Shown: one piece after another, positions 33,029 to 46,226 of the stretch
How the letters are laid out: the number at the start of each line of letters is the position of its first letter
Numbering within the stretch: position 1 is the first letter of the stretch
Assembly (NCBI GenBank): GCA_019054805.1
Contig: JAHQIY010000004.1
Span: 2,542,001-2,606,000, forward strand
Direction: 5' to 3'
DNA: 64,000 nucleotides
DNA from: Brachionus manjavacas
Lineage: Eukaryota > Rotifera > Eurotatoria > Ploima > Brachionidae
Notes under the pieces: model-generated
Told to the model about the DNA's origin: nothing
The model's database searches: none
What the model saw: the letters and a program-made list of their open reading frames with translations, nothing else
Made by a program: the position numbers and the translations under genes

Positions 33029-36000
33029 TTATTTCTTCAAAACAATGTATTCCAACACTTTGGTAAATTGCAGACCAGTAGCAACACCAAAAGCCAACAT
33101 TAATGCAGCTATCATGGACACAGTTCCTTTGTGCTCATCTTCAACAAGATTTGGAGTATACATCATCAGTAAACTGGTAAAATAGCCAAATAAAAACGGT
33201 GAGACGAAACAAATAGCCCAGTAAACATAATCATTTGTAATCAAAATTGGTACACGGTGAACGGCATCTGGTTGATAATTTGATACCGAAAACAACACAA
33301 AAACTAATACTGCTCTAATAATGACTGGAATAGGGATCCATTTTGGTCCAGGTTTGCGCACAATTTTGGGCAACATGTTACCAAACAATACAAGAAAATT
33401 AAATGTTAAAAAAACTACAACATCTAAAAATAAGTCATCTCCTATAATAAAATCAGGGCTATTTTTTCTTATGCCCAGCTGAAATACAGGAAAGACTGCT
33501 AGAGTACTGAAAAAATTTAGCCAAATACAAAACAAGTGTAAGCCTGTTTTCTTTAGCAATCTTAAATACGGAACTGGCTTGTTTTCGGTTTCACCAGATT
33601 TTGATACACTTTGTTGCTTTTTTTCTTCATCTAATTTGACACAATATTTGTAGAATTTCTTCATTAAATTATTTAATTTTGATTATTGCCATAACTTTAA
33701 TGAAAATTTACTGTTCGGTGCATCAGAAAGTAACCAACTAATGCCAACATTACCATAACATATGCGGCCAGAAAATAATAAATAGCTGCCAATCTCAGAT
33801 TACTTGTAACTATTAACAATAATGTTAATAAATCAATTGAATAATTTAAGCAAAAACCTACTTTGTTTTGAAAAAATACTTGCCAGAGCAGTGAAACAGC
33901 CAGCAACATTCTAAAAAAATATAAATTAAGTTAAACTATCAAAAATTAAGGTTTATCCTTTTGAATAAAATACAAATTTAATTTAGTTCAGATCGCCTAT
34001 GCATTCAGAAGTTTTTTTCGTAACTTTATTTTTTTCTTACCAATATTTACAGACAAGTAAAAATGGCATCGGTAAAAAAAATTGATCAAATTTTATGGTC
34101 TTGAAAAAATTCAAGTTTGAGTAAATTGAATCTATTTTATTTTTTGTTTTAGATATCAAAATTTAATCTTAATTTTTTTTTCAAAATAAATGGGTTTCGT
34201 TTTTTATTTAAAAAGAAATTAAAGCCTTGAAAAATGATCATAATTTTTGGAATTCATTAAATTATTGATACAAAATTTTCAACTTTTAAAAAAATAGTTA
34301 AATTTTTTTTCATTTTTGAAAATTTAATTTTAATAAAGTTTCAAATTTACCTTGGCAAAACTTTTAAAAATTAATATAATTTGAATTTTGGTTTGGAATA
34401 TTAAAGGTATGGGGCAAAATATGGTTACGATATTTATGTTTTTTTTTGGCCTAATCTTGGTAGAAAAAAGGCAAAAGACATTAAATTTTAGAGAATAAAC
34501 TAAAAATTTTCTTAACAGATTTAAGATGATTTAAATTAAATTTAAAAAAAATTCAATTAAGTTATTATCTCAATTAAGTTTTTCGTTTAATAAATGAATA
34601 GATAATTTAAATATTTAATTTTTAATAAACAAAATAAAAGTAATCCATAAAAATTCTGTTTTCATTTACTTAAAAATTTTTAATTCAAGTACTCGCAAAA
34701 AATTTATTCTCTTAATTTATTTTCTTTTGCCTTTTTTCTATCAAGATTAGGCTTGAAAAAAATTAATAAATACCGCAGAATAATTAAAATTAATTTTCCT
34801 TTTCTTTCAGTGTTTTCTAAGCATTTTTTTGAGAGTTGATGGTCGTCTTTTGATTTTTATTTGCGTGTAATTAATGGCCGATTTATAAATCAATCAGTTT
34901 GAACACCAAAACAACACAAAAAATAAGGTGATCTGTTCTTTTTGAATGTAAATTTATAATAATAATAATATGATAAAAAACCAAAAGAAATATTTTTCGC
35001 AATTTTCCTAACAAATTTTATGTATCTATTTTAATTTTAAATATCCTTTCAAAAAATCAAAAAAATGAACTAAGTGATCTAGAATAAGAATATGAAGACA
35101 CTGATGATTAAAATAACCACGGTATTGCTACAAATTCTTTCGAAAAACGAAGTAGAAAAAATTTTGGTGAAATTTCAAAAGTAATTTGAAAAAAATCTTT
35201 TTTTTGATGCTGATTTTGATCCAAAATGCACCATATTTAAGACTAATTTAACCACAAGCTTTAAAAAAAGCTTATTCCAGATGCAAGCTTAGTAGACAAT
35301 AAGATCAAGCTTTTAGAAAACCATCTTCCTTTTTGTACTTTATCAGATTATTATTTTGTTTGACCCTGCTCCTTTTTGCACTTTTTGTACCTTGTGGTAA
35401 ATTTAATCATTAAATTTAAAATTAAACGGGGTCCGCGGCGGAGCTCTGGTTTAGGGATTCGGGGTAAAATTTATTTGACAAAAAGGAACAGGCCAAATAA
35501 ATTCTAAATTATGATAAAATTAAAAAATTACTGGAAGGATTTTAACTTTTTAATATTCTCATTGTCTATACCTGGCAAATTTCTAGTAATTAAATTTATC
35601 TAATTCAAAAAATCAAATTTCAATTTCTATTTTTATCAATATCGGTAAATTGTTTTTTTTTTAGGCCAAAAGTTGATATGAAAAAGGAACAATATGTATA
35701 AATTAAAAATACAAAAAAATTTCCAAATTACATTTCCTAAAATGATGGCATTTATGTACTCTTTTGGAAAAAAAGATGACACATAGAAGACGGACGAGTT
35801 CATTATACCAGTTGAAATGAACATGATGACAACCGAAACACAGACTTGATAAAAAAACGAGACAGGCCCTTGAGAAAAAAAATAATTTTTACTCAAATTT
35901 TAAAATTAAGCTTACATTCTGACGAATCGACAATTGCCAGACCAATATGGTACAACAAGACCACTGAACAAAGCAGCAAAGTGTATGGAATACGATTTTT

Positions 36001-36516
36001 CGGATTTCTATTTTAGACCCGAAATTTTATTTTATTAAATAAAAATTTATTTTTGGAAATTTTTTAGTCTATTATACCCTCCAAAACTAATAATAATATT
36101 CACCAAGTTCATAATTACATTTGTCAATTGTCCTAAATTAGTTATATAAAATGCAAAATCGACTCTATAGGTCGAATTCGGCTCTAAATGTTCCGTGTTC
36201 AGTTTATACTCTGTAAAATACTTTAAATAAAAAGATAAGAATTATTTTTTATTAAGTTGAGAAAAAAATATACAGCCATGGCATTAATGAAGACATTCCA
36301 CGGTAGTAGACACCCGATTCCGAACAGCATCATTGTAAAATAGACTAAATTGTAATGGTCATGCACCACTGATACTTTTTCAGCACCAACAAATGCAACT
36401 TGATGCGTCTCATCTAATTTGTTGTTTCCTAATTCAGACGCATCAAGCAATGGTTGCATTGACTTTTCATCTCGGTTCGGCGATGTCCCATCTTCATACT
36501 CTTTCTCTACACCCAT
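33029..36516 (-). CDS. Equilibrative nucleoside transporter (SLC29/ENT family), seven coding exons
   Basis: Exons on the minus strand: 36516-36274, 36220-36078, 36007-35916, 35868-35732, 33910-33862, 33809-33712 and 33658-33029. All junctions are GT-AG with matching phases, and the sum is 463 codons plus stop, close to the usual ~456-475. The N-terminus has the ENT signature LVYFTMMLFGIGCLLPWN. Later blocks include FPKEYINAIILG-N joined to NVAGCFTALASIF, then FLTFNFLVLFGNMLP, IIRAVLVFVLF and a C-terminal helix with FGVATGL. About 11 hydrophobic segments are visible. It should move nucleosides down their gradient across the plasma or an organelle membrane. Intron 4 (33911-35731) is 1.8 kb and holds MITEs, while the others are about 50-75 bp. 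Confidence 0.9.
34428..34775. repeat. MITE in ENT intron 4
   Basis: Inverted ends start CG[AG]TATTTAT and contain GCCTAATCTTGGTAGAAAA with AAGGCAAAAGA (left about 34448-34478, right about 34725-34755). The match is nearly perfect over ~30 bp, around a 250-bp AT-rich interior. Confidence 0.7.
35351..35502. repeat. Probable small MITE in ENT intron 4
   Basis: TTATTTTGTTTGACCCTGCT with CCTTTTTG on the left is mirrored by CAAAAAGGAACAGGCCAAATAA on the right, with a few gaps. The interior contains a short GC-rich patch, GGTCCGCGGCGGAGCTC (35431-35447). Confidence 0.5.
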
Positions 36517-37914
36517 TCTGGTTTATCTAAATTTGGAAGAAACTAATCAACACATGGTTTAAATAGATGAAATTAAAAAAAGAGGGAATATTTTTAAATT
36601 ATTAGTTGAAAATTTAAGTATATAAACTAGTTGTTTTTTTTATTTCGCATAATTTGAATCTATTATGGCTAGTATAGTTGTAGACTAGTATTTGAATTTT
36701 GCAAGCGCCGAGATATTTTGGCCAAGCGAAAAACTTAGACATATTATGCTTTAGCTACGCGTAAACAAGTAACAGAGAAAATTTTAGATAAAAGATTAAA
36801 TTTTGAGTCGATTCCAAGAAAATAAATAAATTATTAAAATCGGATTTTTAAAATTTTGCAAACAAAACAAGCTAAGGCAGTAGAGAAAACAAGCAAAAAA
36901 ACGATTGTTTAAACCAAATTTTAAAATTTTCTTGACTACGTCAAAAAAACATTATTTAATTAAATTCCCTTTACTTTCTCTTGCTGTAATTAAATTGTTT
37001 TTTTATCTACTTTAATAAATAGATTGAAAAATAGATCAAAAAAAAATCATATTTTTATTCAACAGGTGTGTATCATTTTGATGGTTTAAGAAAATATTTA
37101 GTAAATAAATGGAGATCTAAAAATCGCATAAACATTGTCTACTTTGACATGACTGATAAGAGAGATTTTGATAATGTCCAGAGATTTTTTCTTCACTGAA
37201 AATTTCTACAAAAAATATCAAACTAAAGGAAATCCTAGTTTTTATTTAGTTTTTAGAATTTATGAAAATTTGAGGTAACAAAAAAATTAAAACTTAAACA
37301 CCCGTAATTTTTTAAAGCATTTTGACTTGATAGAAAGAGAGACAAATCTTTTTTGATATTAAGTAAAAATTTTAAGTGAAAAAAGTGTCTTAAAATTAAT
37401 CTAATTTACAAATGGCAATTTTTTTTCAATTGCGTATTTCAGCTTTTTTTAAATACAATTAGTTTTCAAAAATTAAAAAAAACGCCAAATTTAAACAAAT
37501 TAGCTTTAATAATTTTAATTATTTTTTTATTAAATCATGTTGCTTCAAGGCTCATTTTGTAGTGGTTATCACAAACATCTAAACTTGTTGTATTCTATTT
37601 GCCAGAGGCTTTATAAATTCTGGAACAAAAATGTCCATCTTATGTCAAATTTTTCTAACTTTTTTTTTAAAGAAAATATTATATGCCAAAAGAAGTTTAT
37701 TACTGAAAAATTTCAGCATCCGGAATGAAGATAGTAATTTTAATGATTCATCAGAATGACTTGATCAAATATCCTGACTTACTATTTTGATAAAAAAGAT
37801 AGGATAGCACGAATTTTTTAAGTGAGATTTTTTAAAATTAATTCTAATTAAAACATGTTTTTCTTTTAGATTTTCTAAACATATTACCTTTTTAATTTTG
37901 TTATTTAACAGAGG
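36517..37914. other. 1.4 kb spacer with one coding-like stretch
   Basis: The plus strand at about 37064-37199 reads VYHFDGLRKYLVNKW, then NIVYFDMTDKRDFDNVQRFF before a TGA. It follows a possible acceptor (CAACAG). It looks like protein but has no partner exon and no recognised domain. The 63-residue frame at 37537-37728 is not convincing. Confidence 0.4.
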
Positions 37915-38527
37915 AAATAACAAAGAATTTATTTATGTTCAAAATGACTTAAAGTGGGCTAATCAAGTAAGTTATAGCGCTGCCCGCGGTAACCGTATAT
38001 TAGGTATGTTAGCTAAAAGTTTTACCACGTTAAACATTGAAACATTGAGGCTACTATATACGTCGCTTGTAAGACCACATCTTGAGTTCGCTGTCAGTTC
38101 ATGGTGTCCTTACTTAAAGAAAGATATAATTGTGTTGGAGAAAGTTCAAAGGAGAGCAACAAGACTAGTTCCCTCTACCAAGGGTTTTGATTACGAAACA
38201 AGACTCAAGTTATTGAATCTTACAAATCTAGAAACTAGGCGTACTAGAGGTGATCTTATTCAAATGTTCAAGATAGCGTATGGGTTTGAGTCGATTAACT
38301 TATGTAATGATGTTTTTAAGACAAATAGTCGAAACTACAACTTAAGAAGTCATTCAAAGTGTATAGTCAAAGAGTATGTGAGAAATTGTATGCAGCGATA
38401 CTTCTTCTTAACAAATAGAGTTGCAAATGTATGGAATTCCTTGCCTCAGTTCGTTATTGATGCACCGTCGATAAACAGTTTTAAAGCAAGATTGGATGAA
38501 TGGTTAACAAAACAACGTAAGCGATGA
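37915..38527 (+). mobile_element. 5'-truncated LINE, C-terminal part of reverse transcriptase ORF
   Basis: One open frame encodes QNDLKWANQVSYSAARGNRI, then LYTSLVRPHLEFAVSSW, VLEKVQRRATRLVP, RRTRGDLIQMFKI, NRVANVWNSLPQFVI and SFKARLD before TGA at 38525-38527. This is the RT thumb and C-terminal domain of a LINE. It is clearly a different lineage from copies A/B, and everything upstream of the thumb is missing. Confidence 0.8.
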
Positions 38528-40769
38528 AAAAATTTTCTTGTTAAGAAATCCAATCAAAAATAATTTATATAATAAAATTATTATCCTTTTATTGATTCAA
38601 AAACTTACTATAAAAGTAAATAAAGTTAGCTTCAAAACCCAGAGACAATAATTCAGAACCAGTTTGGTTTCATAGGTGAGAGTTTACATTAACTCGATTG
38701 ATTAACCTTCTTTGTAATATGGAGCCATCAATTGACCAAAAAGGCAATTTTTTTTCAAATTTTACTGCCAGCTCAACATTTTGCTAAAGATATAGACTTA
38801 AATTAGATATTTTTTACTAGATTCTATATGAAAATTTAATTTATTGCAATTTATGCAATTATCATATCTTATTGTTTGGTTTGTATGTTGAATGACTAAG
38901 CAAGAAAAAATAGAGATAAAAAACACGTCGACTAGGTAGACGGTAACACTCTGTTCAAAAAGCAATTACTAAAAGAGTTAGGCTAGAAAATTAACATGAC
39001 ACAATTTCATGTTAAATGCATCTAAAAAAGTTTCACATTAAAAATTTATTTTAAAATATATTTTGGAATTTTTTAAGTAAAAATTAATTTAAAATTTTTT
39101 TTATATTTACTTTGCTTTTTTTGATAATTTTTTTAGAAATTTTTTTGCTTTTTCGGAAAATTAAAAACAGACTGCTATTAAATCGCAATATTTTATCATA
39201 CTTAAATTGAGTCTTTATGATTCAATACCTGGACCTTTAAAGAAACAGTGGTCTTACTTTACTTCTTTTATTCTAAAATTCTTTGTTATTTTGAATATAA
39301 AAATAATTAATTAATTAATTCAAATGTTTTTAAAAAATACCCGAAACAAAATTTTTTACAAGTCTAATAATCTTCTTGATTTTTCTAGGGTTATAATCAT
39401 TTTTTTTATATTTTTTTTCAATTTTGTTTAAAAAAAATTAAAAAGCCATTATGAAAATTTTTTAAATCGAAATAAATTTTTAATAAATAAAAAATTAAAC
39501 TTTATCACTACTTTAAAAAAAAAACTCTAATGATTAATCACTCGTCTGGTTCAAAGTATTCGATTTTTGAAATACCTCGATGAAATTTATTAATTTTGTT
39601 AGTGAAAAGTGGTATTTGTTAGACATGGTGGATCTGTGATTAACCAAAATTTAGCTCATAAAATTAAATTAAAAAAATAATTTTCACATTATACATGCAT
39701 AAGAAACTAAAGAAAAAAACGGAATCTCTCTAATCAATCGATAATCATAAACTTTAAAATATTAATTAAATATAAAAATATTAAATTTTAAAGGTTTTAA
39801 AATAATTTAATTCTCATTTAATTTTTTTTTAAATACATACAAATAATAAAGGACTGTGTCGATGATCATTGATTTTTGTCTACTTTCAATCATAATGAAC
39901 ACTCAGGATGTAATATGAAAAGTAAAGATTTAAAACCAGATCAATGCCTTGTTCTGTATTCTCCTTTTGTCCAAAGAAAAAGCTTTCTTGGCATTAAATT
40001 CAATGTAAATATTATTTTCTACTCTATTTGAACTCATATATTTAATGCATACTTAAATCATATTGCAACCATGAGGGCTGAAAAGAAGGCCTGGTCATTC
40101 GGAACTGCTCTGGAAAACTTTTCATAAATTATTTTTTTAAATATAAAAAAAATTGAATTTATCTTTTTGAATTATGCATTTGATCCAGAGCCAAATTAGA
40201 AAAAAAAAATTTAATGCGGACCTCAGACAACATTTTTTTGGTTTTGGTTAAAAAAAATTTAACATGGGCAAGATGGTATCTGTTGCATGCACCAAAATTT
40301 TTTTGGCTTATGAGGCTGCAATATCAAACAAAGGAATACGGTATGTACTTATTTGATGAATATAACCAAAGTTTTACTGTTTTTAAAAAAAAAATTTTTT
40401 TTATATTTTTTGTACATTCAAAAAATTAAGTTAGATCAAAATAAGAACAAAAAATCATCTTTTCATCATCAAAGACTGTACTTGACAAATAATAAATGCC
40501 AAATAATATTTTAAAGGCTTAAATCTTTCTCTTGATTCTGGGATAAAAAATGGTGTCCGGCTTATGAATTTGAAAAGTACAGAAAAGAATCAGTTAATCT
40601 TTCTTTTGAGTTTGGTGAATTTTTTTTTCTGTTCATTATTTAAACTTCAATTTTGTGAGCAAAGTTTGGATGAATAAGTGTTCACACAATTGCCAAGACC
40701 TAAAAAAACATCAAAGTTTTGAAAAATGTGTCAGATTCATTAGCAATTTTTTCTTTTTTTTTCCTGAAC
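38528..40769. other. 2.2 kb AT-rich spacer
   Basis: I see no gene. The 71-residue frame at 40214-40429 is AT-rich and featureless. Confidence 0.45.
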
Positions 40770-40965
40770 TGTCAAATATTTAAACATGTCTAACCTGTAG
40801 CTATTTCAACTCATCGTTTTTAATTTTCTTTCCTACTTACATTACTTAGACTTATTTATCCTTTTTTCTTTTTATTTAGTTTTATTTTATCTTATTCATT
40901 TTTATTTTTTTTAATATATTTTTATTCTGAATAAGCATTAGCTCGATACAGATTAAAAAAATAAT
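40770..40965 (+). repeat. Dispersed repeat, copy 2
   Basis: Same orientation and motifs as 22672-22890: CAAATATTTAAACATGTCTAA near the start and CATTAGCTCGATACAGATTA at the end, followed by an A-rich tail. Confidence 0.55.
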
Positions 40966-42110
40966 TGAATATAAAGTCTAGTACTCTAAAATTTTTAGAT
41001 AAACGTGCCTATCACCCCTAAACATGTCACCCATGATGCAGATGATAACACTAGCAAAAAAAAATTACATTAATAAATTTAAATATCAAGATAAAAAAAT
41101 AACCACATCTAAATTCTTTGACAAACCTTTAATTCGAGTTTTGAAAAAATTGTCTCAAGGCTTATTGAATTCCAAAGAGAATGACCATGATCAATTTCAA
41201 TACAGACCTAGAGGCAAACACACGAGTCTCGACTCGGTGGGATTAAATTTAAGTGCCTCATAAAATCCAAAGATAATTTATGTTATCTAGTACTAATTTG
41301 CTAAAGACTAGGATTTGCCTTGGTATTAAATATTCTTATTTAAACTAATTTCTAGCGAAAAAATCTATTTGAACATAAACTTTAAATATTAATGATAATT
41401 TATACTTTCAAGTGTGATTTAGATAGTTGTCTGGTTGCAATTAAGAACCATATTTTTAAAAGATAAAAAAATTTCTTTGAAAACAAATAACTATTTTTGC
41501 CTACTAAGCTGTTTTGCCTCTAGTTGATCTTTGGATAGTGCGTTTTTTCAATTAAAAATTTAAAGTCATCAACGAGATAGAACTCGGCTAAAATTGTTCA
41601 TTTCAAGCGTAACTCGCTTAAATTCAATAAATAAAAAAAAAAAAAAATTTATTTTTTTTGACTAAAATTAATAAAAAATTATTCCTCATAATAATTTATC
41701 GATTTTGTATAAAAACTTCATTTGATCGAAGAACCAAAATATTCATACAATATACACACCCATTCGGTATTTTATGTAAAAAGAAAGATCTAATACATAT
41801 ACTGCTATTTAAGCTTAGTTTTATAAATAATATTTTCAGCTCAAATCCAGAACTAGATGAATGTGAGAAATGATTGTACTCTTGACACTTTTTATTTACT
41901 ATAGATAAATTAGTAAAAAAAATAAACTTTTGAAATTTTGATTGTAATTGAACTGCTATGCCGGTGTAACTTAAATTTGAAAAATTTGCGATAACGATGG
42001 TTCAGTCATTGGCGCTGATAAATAGTTTGTAGAGCCAAATATATCTGAAATTGCACAATTTTTTTTCCTTTTTTCCTAATTTATTTAACATTTTAAAAAT
42101 CTTATTTTAG
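40966..42110. other. AT-rich spacer
   Basis: Frames at 41024-41263 and 41658-41873 are open but show no recognisable pattern. I leave them uncalled. Confidence 0.4.
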
Positions 42111-42478
42111 AATAAATAATAATAAAAATAATAATAAAAATAATAAACTACGGCAAGCAAGCTTGCGGAGACTAGGAGATCGTATGGTAGAATATTGCGC
42201 TATAAAAGAAAAATTATAGAAATAAGAGAACTCATAAGATTAAAGAGTCAACAGACATTATTGTTAACTTTGTTATACAATTCATTATACAGATAATAAG
42301 TAAAACAAAAAATTTTAAGGAACTGAGAGGGGTATATAGTAAGAAATTTAAATTAAATTTAAATAATAATTAACATGTGGTAAAATCTTGGTGGCCGGTC
42401 ATGAAAGCATCGTAGCGATTCTTGAATTGATTAACTGAGTTGGAGTTTGTGAACGCAGAGGGCATCATATACTAAATA
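42111..42478 (-). mobile_element. Very short 5'-truncated LINE 3' end
   Basis: The minus strand encodes MPSAFTNSNSVNQFKNRYD, the last LINE C-terminal block (L-P...V-N-x-F-K-x-R-x-D). It is followed by a 3' UTR and a tail of ATT-type repeats (plus-strand AATAATAAAAATAATAATAA, 42114-42148). A 5' truncation leaves about 370 bp. Confidence 0.6.
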
Positions 42479-44700
42479 TAAGATATCATAAATTTACAAT
42501 GAAAAAAATAAATAATTTTTTATGCATTTAATAAATAAATATTTTAAATGAAAAAATTTTTATTTAAATAATTACTATAACTTAATTTTTATACCTGCTC
42601 AAAAATCTGAATTTTTTTAAAGCTTTTTCTTGGTTTAAACAAAAACTGCATTTAATTTATGGGTTTGGATTTTTGTTTTTCAAGTCGCATATAAACCCAA
42701 AATTTCTGATTTAGGAACATGCTCCATATAAAAGGGTATTTTTAACATAGGATTAATGGTACGTAGCTCTGGAAATAAAATCCGAATTTGGGATTTATTT
42801 ATTAAGTATGAATAAAAAAGAGAACATTTTACTCTTTTATTTATTTAAATCGATGTATCATGTGTAGTAAAAATAAAGTATTAATAAATAAATTTATGAA
42901 ATTATTATTAAATTATTTTAAAATTTCTTTTTTCTCAAAGCATGTGCAAAACAATTCGTCAAACAAATTCTAACTAATTAATTATAATTTTACATTTAAA
43001 TTTTAAATGAGACATTTGATTAATTTTAAAAAAATCATTGATGCAAGAATTCAAAAAAAATATTTCGAAATATTACTTAAGGTTTAATTTAAGTCAAAAT
43101 GTAAATTTCTTAGTCATTACTATTTATTTTTTTGTTTAAAATTAAAGAAACCAAAAAAAAAAAAATTTAGAGATGTTTTTTTTTTTTATTTGATCAAATG
43201 AAGAAAAAATGAACAAAATTTTATTTATCAATTAGATGAAATTTTGAAAAAAAATGAACAAAATTAACTCGCCTCAGTTTATCCAAATGATTGCGTGTTA
43301 ATTTATCCCGAAAATATTTTATCCCGTTTTAAAAAAAAAATAATGCTTAATTGTTAAATATGAAGAATGTCCCTGTTCAATTATTTCTCAAATTTTTATT
43401 CCTTTTTATTTTATTATTCAATCAAATAAGTTAAGTAAATGAGAAGAAAATTTATAAAAAATATGCTGAAATTGAAAGTTTTAAGTTTCACGTGTTTACA
43501 TGGTTGAGTTTTCAGGAAAAAAAAATATTCAGGTAGAAATGAATTTAATTTTTAAAGGCCATCTGTTCTGTTTTTGCTTTGAAAATTGGTTTTAAATTAA
43601 ATCAATAATTTTTTGCTCTTTCTTTTAAGTATTATTTTCTGATATTAGCTAATTTTTTGAGGATAAAATAAAAATGAATCTGTTTTAATTATATTTGACA
43701 CTATTTATTAATTAATAATTGTGACTTTTCTATCTTAGCGAATAATGGGGAGGCGCTCGTCTCTTTTTCCAGTACATTTTTGAGCTATGGCTCCGATATG
43801 GCACAGAGGTTACTGAATTCAGATTTATCAATTAAATTATTGTTAATTAAAAACAACCCTAATTTCAGGATTTTAGTTTTTTTTAAATATTATTAGCAAT
43901 TTAAAGCTTATTGAGATTATGAATAAAATAATGGGTAATCTAAGCTTTTTTTTAGATTCTTACCATTTAATAAATTTTATCCATTTAAAAATTTGATTTT
44001 ATCCTCTCAAAATAAACAAATCTAGCTCTCTTTAAAAACTGATTAGATTTATTAATAAAGCTCCTTAAACCAACCCTTTTTTACAATCCCCTTAATTTAA
44101 CAACAATTTTAATTTATCTGTTTTTAATCGTAAATTAATTTATGAAGCTTCCTCTTTAACAAAAAAAATCTGAACTGAGCTATTTTTAGTAATAAAAAAT
44201 TGACTTGTTTATTCTTCTACAAAATTTTGTTGAACATTTCTTCCTAGCCTAAAATTAAATAATTACTTTGAGTAAAACAGTTAATAAAATTAATGGCTAA
44301 TTCGAAACATTGTAAATTCTGAAAAACTAAGATCAAAAAAATTGGCTAAGTTTTAATTTGATTATCGTTAATAATAATAATTAGAGGGATTTTAGACGGA
44401 CTGGTTGGAAACGAGCTTCATCCTTTCAGCCCCCTTTCGAGAATGTGTCTTTTTGAATAGAATCAAGTAAAAATAAAAAAAATAAAACAGAACAAAAAAA
44501 ATAACTAAAATAAAAAATTTATTTTAAACGTTTAAATGAATTTAGTTTATAGTGTAAAGACTTTTAATTTCTTAATTTTTTCTAATGGCTAGAGTCGATG
44601 TAGTAGTTATTAAACAGAACTCCAACATTCCTCTCCCCAAAGACAAAAATAAAAAAAAAAAATTTTAAAAGTAAAAAGTTCAAAATAAAATTAAAGACAA
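42479..44700. other. 2.2 kb AT-rich spacer
   Basis: Long A/T runs and imperfect local duplications (for example the two ATGAACAAAATT segments near 43210-43265). No gene supported. Confidence 0.45.
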
Positions 44701-44701
44701 A

Positions 44702-45275
44702 CATAATTTTATGTCCTATCCGTACGGCTCATTCTTGTCCAACATTTCTTGAAGGCTCTTCGGTGTGCTCTTCAGATCCCGAATGGTCTTCCCTGCTTCT
44801 TCTAGGGCGTCCTCCGCTTCCTTCCTCTTACTTTATTCCTCACTAAGAAATCTTTTCACATGGGCAAATTGTCGCCCCTGGGACTCCAGGGTTTGGTTGG
44901 TCACCTTGGAATATTTAGCCTTCTCCTGGTGATACCAGATCGGCTTGTCATTTTGGTCCACCATGGTTTTTTTCGACCACTGTGCAACTCCCGACTCAAT
45001 GTCATTTACTTTTAATAGGAGCCTTTGACCCTCAAAGGTAAGGGTATTTATAAATTCGACCGCTTCACCTTGTCGATCCGTTCGCTCCTTCCGACAGAAG
45101 GCGATGAAGATAGTTTCGTCGTGCGCTTTGCACATTTCTAGGACTTTCAGATTGTCGACCAGTACCAGTCTATTGTACAAACTCTGCCGAATGAATTCCT
45201 AAAGAAGAGCTTTACGGCGTCAGCAGTCATCCTTCGGTCTCCTCCTAAGACCGTGATGTTGTGAACATTGATTTC
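44702..45275 (-). pseudogene. Degenerate coding segment, possibly RRM-like ORF1 or gag
   Basis: This 0.57-kb stretch is visibly richer in G+C than its surroundings. Minus-strand frames give VHNITVLGGDRRMTADAVKL (about 45265-45200), then after a frame change LVLVDNLKVLEMCKAHDETI, FIAFCRKE and FEGQRLLLKV. A charged segment HVKRFLSEE follows, then a stop and KRKEAEDALEEAGKTIRDLK. The beta-alpha-beta feel and the FIAF block recall an RRM, as seen in some LINE ORF1 proteins. The family is not certain. Confidence 0.35.
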
Positions 45276-45533
45276 GAATATTAGAGCATTATCGTAAATT
45301 TTGTTTTTTTATTTGACACATGCAATTATTTAGAAAATTTAAAATAAAAATTTAAAAATTAATTTTTTAATAATTGTTATTATTACTTCAACCATTTTGT
45401 CTGATAGAAATATCCTCCTTACTATGAGGTCCTTTTGAGTTGCCTCTCCTCCTTTTTTTTTTAACTAAATAATGATAAATTTATAACTAGATTATTGTTT
45501 TGTCAGCACCGATATCACACATGAAGTTAATTA

Positions 45534-46226
45534 AAGTGTTGTTTAACAAGGGATCAGGGGGAAAGTCCACCCGACTTTGAAATATCTTAAATGTTATGTG
45601 TGACAAAAAAGTGTGAAAAATAAATCGTGTGCGAAAAATTTTTTTATTCAAAATTTTTATTGGCTATTAACAACCAATGAGAAAACAAAAAAAAACTAAT
45701 TATGCAAAAAAAATACAATTCGAGTGCAAAAAAGAAAATTCAAATAATTCTATTGAGTAAAATTGAAAGCAATACATTATTGTTTTTGCATGCGTTGATG
45801 ATTGCCAACTCAAAATCGCTCATTATAAATTTTGGATTTAGACTTATATTCATTTCGTTGCATTTCGACTTTAAAAGTTTCAAACTTTTTTGATATAAAG
45901 ACGTTGATTTGCCTATTAATAACATAAGCACACAAAAATACATATGTTCGTCAAACCATTAATTGATAAGTGTAACAAAAGTCAATTAAATTGAATTTTT
46001 GTAATATTGCAATTTTTGAAATCAATGAACGTATTAATAATTTCATAATTTTGAAATTTCACAGTTTCTTAATCTGTTCTCACATATAGAAGATTAATAT
46101 TTAATGAGGTAACACTGAATTTTTAATGAACTTTCTTCCGGATCCATAAAAGTTACGACTTTTTTCTAGTGAGAAAGTGTTAATCCAAAAGTGGACAATC
46201 CCCCTATACCCGTTTAACAACGCTTG
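45534..46226 (-). mobile_element. MULE-type element remnant with terminal inverted repeats
   Basis: Imperfect ~35-bp inverted ends lie at about 45534-45572 (GTTTAACAAGGGATCAGGGG...GTCCAC) and 46187-46226 (GTGGACAATCCCCCTATACC...GTTTAAC). Between them the minus strand (45943-45740) encodes YFCVLMLLIGKSTSLYQK and NPKFIMSDFELAIINA, which fits the MULE catalytic region around the second Asp (S-D-F-E). The rest of the transposase is gone. It is not closely related to the element at 4403-6839. Confidence 0.5.

Noticed and set aside
41024..41263. 79-residue plus-strand frame
   Set aside because: Open but no homologous copy, motif or splice context that would support a gene.
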